Source of the DNA: Cytophagales bacterium
Lineage (GTDB): Bacteria; Bacteroidota; Bacteroidia; Cytophagales; JAAEPT01
Direction: 5' to 3'
Length of the DNA stretch: 64,000 nucleotides
Assembly (NCBI GenBank): GCA_024232295.1
Contig: JAAEPT010000103.1
Span: 1 to 64,000, forward strand
The notes under the pieces were generated by a model. That model saw only the letters and a list, made by a program, of their open reading frames with translations, was not told the DNA's origin and ran no database searches. Each line of letters starts with the position of its first letter. Position 1 is the first letter of the stretch. Of this stretch, positions 57,507 through 64,000 are shown in pieces. A program made the position numbers and the translations under genes.

Positions 57507-60500
57507 TTAATTTCCCAAATTATTGAAATATTCGTTTACTTCTTTTTTATAATAATGGTTTAAACTAGGAGTAACGGTTTTTAACAACTCAATTTGTTGT
57601 TGTTTTTTTCTAAGATACTCCTCATAAGGTGCAGGAGTTTCATTAATTCGTTTTTTACCTGTTTTAGATTTACGTTTATTGTCTTCTCCTTGTTCTTTTG
57701 CTGCCTTCTCTACCTCTAATAATCGTGTTTTTATTTGTTCTTGACGCTTAATTGTACGATTAGAAAGGTTTTTTCTTACTAAATCAAGCTCAGTTTCCTC
57801 CATTTGTTTTTCAATTGCTTCAATCTCTTTACTAAGCTTACTATTCATTTTTTGTCCTTTCTTCATTTCCTGAAGTTTTCTACGAATTGCCTCTTGCTGA
57901 GCTGCTAGCTTTGCCAATTGCTCAGACAATTGTCTACCTGACTTTTGTCCATTTTTGAGCTGTTGAATCATTTGGTTGAGTTGTTGTTGTTGTTTTCCTA
58001 AGTTTTGAGGTTGATTTCCTCCAGGTTTTTGACACATTTGATTTCCTTGCATTTGTTGAGCCATTTGCTCTTGCATTTGTTGTAAGATGTCAGAAAGTAA
58101 CAAAGCCAAATTATTCATAGAAGTCATGCTGTATTGCTGATGTTTGGTAGCTTGTCTAGGCTTTCTCATTTTTACAAACTCGCTACTTTTGTGCATATGC
58201 TCCTTCATATCTCCAAGTTCTTTGGTTACAAATGACTTAATTTGGAATACTCTGCCTGCTAGAGCCAACAAACTATCTTCAATGACTACAGCATCATCTT
58301 TTAATTTTAATTGTTTCTGTGACAAAGAAACAAACTGAGGATTTGATTGGCGAATATTTTTAAACTTCTTAAAAATATCTTCTTGTTCAAAAGAAACAGT
58401 AACAAGGTTTTCAAGAATGGCTTTTAGGTTCTCCATATTTTCTTGTTGTTGTTGCATTTGCATTCCTTGTTGCATAGCCATCATTTGTTGAGCCATTTTT
58501 TTCATTTGTTGCCCAGCTTTCTCTTGTGACTTATTTGCCTTCTTTTTATTTCCTTGTTGTAATTGTTGCTGCCCATTTTCACCTTCTTTTTGAGCTTGCT
58601 TCATCATTTCTTTTAGCTCTTCAGCATTTAAATCATTTGGACTTTTCAACTCTTTATTATCTTTTTCAAGCTGCTCCAATTGTTGTTCAGCACGCTCCAT
58701 CTCTTTATTGAGTTGTTCTTGTTCTTTTGCCAATTGATCTTTGTCTGTATTTTTATCCAATGACTTTTGAGCAAGCTCTTCCTGTTTTTGAGCAAGTTCT
58801 TTCATATCATTGATTTGCTGTTCTAAATCTTGCTCAAACTTTAGTTTTTTGTATAATTCTAATGTTCTTTCTAATTCATTTTCAACATTATCTTCATCAA
58901 ATTCCATTTGTTCTAGAAGCTCATTAACATCTTCAGGTTCATTATTTTGTTGGTCTTTGAGCAATTCTTGAAGCTTTTCCATTAATTCTTTCGTCTCTTC
59001 ATCTAAGACCTCTTCCATAAGCTCTTGAATTTGCTCTGCTTTTTCCTGAATACTTTCACTTTGCTGTTCAAAACGCTCTAATTGTTCTTGACTTCTTCTA
59101 AACTCTTCTTGCATTTTCTCAATTTCTTGCTCTAGCTGTTTTTGATCTTGCAATAATTGTTGAAGTTCTTTTTTGTCTTGCCAAGTAAGTTTCTTTTTAG
59201 ACTTTAGTTTATTTTTTGTCTCTTTGATATTTTTTTTCAATTGCTGAGCTTTGTTGATTGCTTCTTGCATATTGAGTGTATTTTGCTCATCATTTTGAGC
59301 AACTTGATTGTCTATTTCTTTTTGGTCAGGAATTGCAAATTCCATTTTTTGGGAGCTTGTGCTTTTTGCACCATTAATACCATCATTATCCCAAACCTTT
59401 ACAAAGTATTCAATAGTCTCTCCTTCTTGTAAATCAACATTTAGTAAGTCTAATTGATAAAATAGTTTTTGACTGGTTTGATTAGCTACAAATTGAATAT
59501 TTTTACGAATGTATTGTGCTTTACTATTCACCTCTCCTTTTTTCTTTTTGCGGTAGAATAATTGACATTTACTCAATCCATAATCATCAATCAAAGCACC
59601 TCCTAATAAAATATAGCTAAACAATACAGTATCTTCATAAGCCTCAACCCTCACAGTTGGATAACGATCTTTGATCACTTGTACATTGTAAGAAATGGTT
59701 TCAAGGTTTTTACTGTGTTGATTCATTAATTCTAGCTCATATTTTGTAGAGTTTTTGAATGTCTTTGTGAATGTAAACTGATTATCTTGTAATGGTGTAG
59801 CAGATAAAGAATCTGTATTAAAAATCACCTGTAAACGTTCAGTTTCCTTTGTTTTGATTGACCATTTTACTTGAGTTCCTTCTGGAATATTGAAACTTCC
59901 TATGTTTTCAATTTTCTCTTCTTTCTTCCCCAAATAAGATGGATAAACTAGAGAGGCATTGATGTTTTGGATATTTGGTCGTGAAATAATGTTGATATGA
60001 TGATTTATGGATTCATAACCAACTGCTACAAAATTGAAATCAACTTCATTTTTAATTTTTTCAAGAGTATAGGTATATAACCCTTCTTGATTCTTTTTCA
60101 TTTTCCTTTTGAGTTGATTAATCATTACAAACACCTCATTAGGAACTTCTGTACCTTCTACTTGAAGAGATATTGTAAAGTCTTCATTTTTAAAGGCTTC
60201 TAATGTTTGATTTTGAAGAGCAAAAGTAAAAGGAGCTTTTGGTTCAAAAGTTTGTTGATATTGAATAATTCGTTTGGAACCTTCTGCAAAAAAATTGGGA
60301 CTGAATAGTAAAAGCAATAACGCTAATGCTGCTGGAGGAATGATGTATTTTAAATATTTTTTATTGATGCGATAGTCAACAGCTTTTTCAAAGGAAATAT
60401 GAGAAATTTCTGTTGTTTTTTGTGCAATACTAGCTAGTACTAGAGCATTATTTTTTGAGTTTTGAGCAAGTTGTAAGGTATTTAGTAATTTATCTTTTAT

Positions 60501-60812
60501 TTCTGGAAAGTAAGCACCTACTTGACGTGATGCCTCTTCATCACTCAATTCATTATCAATGTTGATAAGTTGTTTAATAGGGAGAATTATCCACTTAATG
60601 AGCGAGAAAAGAGCAATTGCAAGAAAGGAAAAGAAAAAAATGGCACGAGTTAGTTTATCGAAGTTTCCTACAAACTCTAATCCACTAAATGCTAATAAAG
60701 CAATCAAAAAAGTACTCAAAAACAAGATACTACCTTTGATAAGGAGGTTCTTATAATACTTTAGTTTATATTCTTTAAGTTGTTGTTTGAGTGATGTAAT
60801 TGTACCATTCAT
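57507..60812 (-). CDS. DUF4175-like membrane protein with long Gln/Glu/Lys-rich coiled coil
   Basis: N-terminal TM helices, extracellular-like beta domain, long KQLEQEIEKMQEEFRRSQEQLERFEQQ coiled coil. Confidence 0.8.
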   Translation of the reverse strand: MNGTITSLKQQLKEYKLKYYKNLLIKGSILFLSTFLIALLAFSGLEFVGNFDKLTRAIFFFSFLAIALFSLIKWIILPIKQLINIDNELSDEEASRQVGAYFPEIKDKLLNTLQLAQNSKNNALVLASIAQKTTEISHISFEKAVDYRINKKYLKYIIPPAALALLLLLFSPNFFAEGSKRIIQYQQTFEPKAPFTFALQNQTLEAFKNEDFTISLQVEGTEVPNEVFVMINQLKRKMKKNQEGLYTYTLEKIKNEVDFNFVAVGYESINHHINIISRPNIQNINASLVYPSYLGKKEEKIENIGSFNIPEGTQVKWSIKTKETERLQVIFNTDSLSATPLQDNQFTFTKTFKNSTKYELELMNQHSKNLETISYNVQVIKDRYPTVRVEAYEDTVLFSYILLGGALIDDYGLSKCQLFYRKKKKGEVNSKAQYIRKNIQFVANQTSQKLFYQLDLLNVDLQEGETIEYFVKVWDNDGINGAKSTSSQKMEFAIPDQKEIDNQVAQNDEQNTLNMQEAINKAQQLKKNIKETKNKLKSKKKLTWQDKKELQQLLQDQKQLEQEIEKMQEEFRRSQEQLERFEQQSESIQEKAEQIQELMEEVLDEETKELMEKLQELLKDQQNNEPEDVNELLEQMEFDEDNVENELERTLELYKKLKFEQDLEQQINDMKELAQKQEELAQKSLDKNTDKDQLAKEQEQLNKEMERAEQQLEQLEKDNKELKSPNDLNAEELKEMMKQAQKEGENGQQQLQQGNKKKANKSQEKAGQQMKKMAQQMMAMQQGMQMQQQQENMENLKAILENLVTVSFEQEDIFKKFKNIRQSNPQFVSLSQKQLKLKDDAVVIEDSLLALAGRVFQIKSFVTKELGDMKEHMHKSSEFVKMRKPRQATKHQQYSMTSMNNLALLLSDILQQMQEQMAQQMQGNQMCQKPGGNQPQNLGKQQQQLNQMIQQLKNGQKSGRQLSEQLAKLAAQQEAIRRKLQEMKKGQKMNSKLSKEIEAIEKQMEETELDLVRKNLSNRTIKRQEQIKTRLLEVEKAAKEQGEDNKRKSKTGKKRINETPAPYEEYLRKKQQQIELLKTVTPSLNHYYKKEVNEYFNNLGN

Positions 60813-60816
60813 AATT

Positions 60817-62508
60817 CTAATAAACTTCTTTTAGGGTATGAGGAGGTTGAAAATACACCTCACTAAAATCAGGCAAAGCCAGTGCATTGTTATAGAAATT
60901 ACGGACTTTGGGTTGTAATATTTTAAACCCATGTTCGTGCCACAAAGTGATAATTCCAGTCTTATCCAATATTCTTTGTTCTGCCTTCAAAAGATATTTG
61001 GTTTTATCCTGTAACTTCTTACTTATCAACGCATTTTCAAAAAAAACATTGAATTCATAATCTTGAAAATTTGTGATGTTTGGAAAGTTCTTATGTTTTC
61101 CATAAAAACTCTGAAGAAAGTCACTAGCTTCTGTTCCTTGATAATGAAATTCTCCCAAGTAGAAAGCTGAACGTCCAGTAAGTACAGTTTCTAAATATTC
61201 ATTAAGAGCCATTGGGTTAATCTCAATCACTATATTTAAGTGTTCTTTGAGTTGTTTTCGTATGTTTTTGGCAACAACTGCATTTTTTCCTCCATTTGTA
61301 TAAAGACTAATAGCTATTTTAGGAAACCCTTTTCCTTGTGGATAACCAGCTAGTGCCAAATATTTTTGAGCAGAATCTAAATTAAAGTAAGGTACATTCA
61401 ATACAGAGTCAGCTTTATTACTATACAAACCATAAGGCGTTATTGTTCTTTGTTGTGTACTATCATAAGGTATAATTTCGCTAATTAGTTGCTGTGTATT
61501 AATAGCATACGAAATTGCTCTTCTTAAGGTATCTGTAAAAACTTTTCCTTGTAAGTTAAATCCTAAATAATGAGTACTTAGCTCTGGTTTGTGTTGTATT
61601 TTGAAATCATTATACTCCCCTATCCCCAAAGAATCCGTTAAAATTTTATCAAACTCTTTTTTTGGTAGTTGTTGAATATAATCAAGGTTATCGTTTTTGA
61701 ATAGTTTAACTTCCTGTTGTTTTTCCTTCAGAAATGTAATCTTAATTCCATCCAAGTATGGAAGTTGATTGCCAAATTCATCTAGGTGATGGTAATGCTT
61801 ATTTTTTCGGAGAACAATTTGTAAGTTTTCATTAAAGTCAGTCGCATTCCTCAATTGAAAAGCTCCTGTTCCTACAGGGTGTATTGTGATAGTATTTCCA
61901 TATAGCTCATATGCTTCTCTTGGAAAGATATAAGTAAAAGAACTTGCTAATAGATTCAAAAAATTATTATTAGGCTTTTTCAAGTAAAAATCAACACGAT
62001 ACTTACTTCTAGCAACCACTCCAGAATCCTTTTCAGCAAAGACATTTCGAAATATTTTGTTACCTCTATTTAGTTTATTATCCTGTTGTAATAAGCGAAA
62101 ACAATACTCAACATCTTTAGCAACTAACTCTCTACCTTTTTGTTGTGGAAAACATTCATTATCATGAAAGTAAATATCATGTTTTAGAAAGAAAGTATAG
62201 TGTGTACGATTACTATCTACTTTATAATAATTAGCAATATTACCTTCCAACTGCATTGTTTTAGGATTATAAGTCATTAAACCCTCAAAAATATAGCTGG
62301 CTACTCTTCTTGATACAGGATCAATTATTTGATGAGGAAATAGACTTTCTATATACTCAGATTCATTTGTTCTAAATGTTCCTCCATAGAATCGACCTCC
62401 TTTTGCTTGATTGATGTCTGTATTATTTTGTGGATGCTCTACCTTGGATTCTTCACAAGAAAATAGAAAAAAGAGCAAAAGAAATGAAAATTGAAAAGTT
62501 AATTTCAT
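60817..62508 (-). CDS. Peptide/nickel-type ABC transporter substrate-binding lipoprotein (SBP_bac_5)
   Basis: Lipobox LFSCEES; RRVASYIFEGLMTYNPKTMQLEGNIANYYKVDSNRTHYTFFLKHDIYFHDNECF. Confidence 0.88.
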   Translation of the reverse strand: MKLTFQFSFLLLFFLFSCEESKVEHPQNNTDINQAKGGRFYGGTFRTNESEYIESLFPHQIIDPVSRRVASYIFEGLMTYNPKTMQLEGNIANYYKVDSNRTHYTFFLKHDIYFHDNECFPQQKGRELVAKDVEYCFRLLQQDNKLNRGNKIFRNVFAEKDSGVVARSKYRVDFYLKKPNNNFLNLLASSFTYIFPREAYELYGNTITIHPVGTGAFQLRNATDFNENLQIVLRKNKHYHHLDEFGNQLPYLDGIKITFLKEKQQEVKLFKNDNLDYIQQLPKKEFDKILTDSLGIGEYNDFKIQHKPELSTHYLGFNLQGKVFTDTLRRAISYAINTQQLISEIIPYDSTQQRTITPYGLYSNKADSVLNVPYFNLDSAQKYLALAGYPQGKGFPKIAISLYTNGGKNAVVAKNIRKQLKEHLNIVIEINPMALNEYLETVLTGRSAFYLGEFHYQGTEASDFLQSFYGKHKNFPNITNFQDYEFNVFFENALISKKLQDKTKYLLKAEQRILDKTGIITLWHEHGFKILQPKVRNFYNNALALPDFSEVYFQPPHTLKEVY

Positions 62509-62514
62509 TAAAAG

Positions 62515-63279
62515 TTAAGGGTTTATTTCTAATACAATAGGACAATGATCTGAGTGCTTTACATCTGGTAAAATAGACGCATTAGTCAATTTTTCTTTAA
62601 GTGCTTCATCAGCTACAAAATAATCAATTCTCCAACCTTTATTATTATTTCGAGCATTGGCACGATAACTCCACCAAGAATAATGATGAGGGTTTGGCTC
62701 AAATACACGAAAAGTATCAATCCACTGATTGTTGAAAAGATTTGTCATCCATTCTCTTTCTTCTGGTAGAAAACCAGATGTATTTTTGTTCGTTTTTGGA
62801 TTGTGGATATCTATCTCAGTATGGCAAATATTGAAATCTCCACAAATAATTAGATTAGGAATTTCCTTTCTCAATTCTTGTATATATTCAAAGAAATCAG
62901 CCAACCACTGCATTTTAAAATCTTGACGAGTATCACCACTAGAACCACTAGGCATATATACGTTCAATAGAGAAAATCCATCAAAATCAGCTCTGAGTGC
63001 TCTACCTTCCTGATCATAAGCAGAAATATTACAACCATATTCCACATGATTGGGCTTTACTTTTGAGAAAATAGCTACTCCACTATATCCTTTTTTTTCA
63101 GCCGAAAACCAGTAGTGTTCAAAATCATTTTCTTCTAAAAAAGAAGTGTCTACTTGTTCTTGTAGAGCTTTTGTTTCTTGTAAAGCAATAATATCAATAT
63201 CAGAATTGAGCAACCATTCATCAAATCCTTTTTTGACAGCAGCACGAATTCCATTTACATTATATGAGACTAACTTCAT
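62515..63279 (-). CDS. xth: Exodeoxyribonuclease III
   Basis: MKLVSYNVNGIRAAVKKGF, DIIALQETK, CGDFNICHTEIDIHNPK, WRIDYFVAD, HSDHCPIVLEI. Confidence 0.96.
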   Translation of the reverse strand: MKLVSYNVNGIRAAVKKGFDEWLLNSDIDIIALQETKALQEQVDTSFLEENDFEHYWFSAEKKGYSGVAIFSKVKPNHVEYGCNISAYDQEGRALRADFDGFSLLNVYMPSGSSGDTRQDFKMQWLADFFEYIQELRKEIPNLIICGDFNICHTEIDIHNPKTNKNTSGFLPEEREWMTNLFNNQWIDTFRVFEPNPHHYSWWSYRANARNNNKGWRIDYFVADEALKEKLTNASILPDVKHSDHCPIVLEINP

Positions 63280-63653
63280 TGGATCAAATCATTTTCATAA
63301 AAATACTGAATAATGTGATGTCTTAAAAAAGCAACTTGTTCTTTTAAGTCCAAAAATGGAATTTCTTTGATTTGTTCAAAGTGTGGCCAAGAATCTTCAT
63401 CCTTATGAGTTTCTCGATAATATTCTGTGAGCACGGCACAAGTTCCTATATGAATTAAATCCTGTTTTTCTTCTTTACTAAAATCTTGAACTCCCTTACC
63501 TAGCTCTTGTATTCCAATAGTATACAATACATTGTTAATATCTGCTGGTTTTTTACCTGTAAGATCTATGAAGAAGTCTACAACTTTTAGCCATTCTATA
63601 CGAAGATTTCCATTATTATACTTTTCTCCTGATTCCATATTTGTAATATTCAC
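63276..63653 (-). CDS. Hypothetical protein
   Basis: 125-aa ORF overlapping the exonuclease III gene start by 4 bp (operon-like). Confidence 0.65.
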   Translation of the reverse strand: MNITNMESGEKYNNGNLRIEWLKVVDFFIDLTGKKPADINNVLYTIGIQELGKGVQDFSKEEKQDLIHIGTCAVLTEYYRETHKDEDSWPHFEQIKEIPFLDLKEQVAFLRHHIIQYFYENDLIQ

Positions 63654-63754
63654 TTTTTCTACATCAAAACAAATAGATAGAAGGATAGTTTCCTTGTATT
63701 CTTATTTTTAAAGTAGTAGATTCAATACGTTTTTAACTCAAAATTTATAAAATC

Positions 63755-64000
63755 ATGAAACAAACTTTATTATTGTTTGTGGCATTATCTGCCTTTATTT
63801 TTTCGTGTAAACCAAGATATTCTATGGTTTTCCACAATAGTTCACCATCTTATAAAGTAGAGAAAAATACTTCTACAATTGCCAAAAAGAAGAAAGTAGA
63901 ATTAAATCAAGTAGAAACTGTAAATACTGTAGTTTCTCCAAAAGTAGAGAAAACTGAAAAGGTAAGTGTCAAGCAAATCTTGAAAGCTAAAAAAGCGATC
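63755..64000 (+). CDS. Partial lipoprotein (runs off window end)
   Basis: Open frame MKQTLLLFVALSAFIFSCKPRYSMVFHNSSPSYKVEKN... with lipobox. Confidence 0.7.
   Translation, partial: MKQTLLLFVALSAFIFSCKPRYSMVFHNSSPSYKVEKNTSTIAKKKKVELNQVETVNTVVSPKVEKTEKVSVKQILKAKKAI

Noticed and set aside
57830-59250. Low-complexity CAA/TTG-rich DNA in the DUF4175 gene as a microsatellite
   Set aside because: It encodes a long Gln/Glu/Lys coiled coil in one continuous frame; coding composition explains it.

Overview
The window is AT-rich Bacteroidota chromosomal DNA. The gene families suggest a Cytophagales-like organism: a T9SS sorting domain, an exosortase (XrtX-like) locus, a GT3 glycogen synthase, and DUF4175 and DUF4834 proteins. 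Most of it is ordinary housekeeping content: tRNAs, uvrA, recJ, lptB, msrA, asnB, carB, ppa, apt, mnmG, ybeY and an exonuclease III gene. The most interesting parts are non-coding. (1) A ~2.3 kb gene-free region (49.44-51.73 kb) has clustered DnaA-box-like 9-mers followed by four ~395-bp degenerate tandem units organised as two ~790-bp copies; it is a candidate oriC. (2) A parS-like array (TGTTTCACGTGAAACA family) repeats at ~173 bp just upstream of mnmG. (3) A 164-bp MITE-like element has 18-bp terminal inverted repeats and 3-bp target duplications. One copy sits inside the parS array and the other supplies the stop codon and last residues of a murein-endopeptidase-like lipoprotein gene. (4) A ~430-nt structured, terminator-ended intergenic transcript candidate lies upstream of apt, and I could not assign it to a known RNA class. 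(5) A compact overlapping exosortase locus encodes a small protein that could be the substrate but lacks an obvious signal peptide. Two genes are decayed (each with one in-frame stop and one frameshift). All calls come from reading the sequence; no searches were run.
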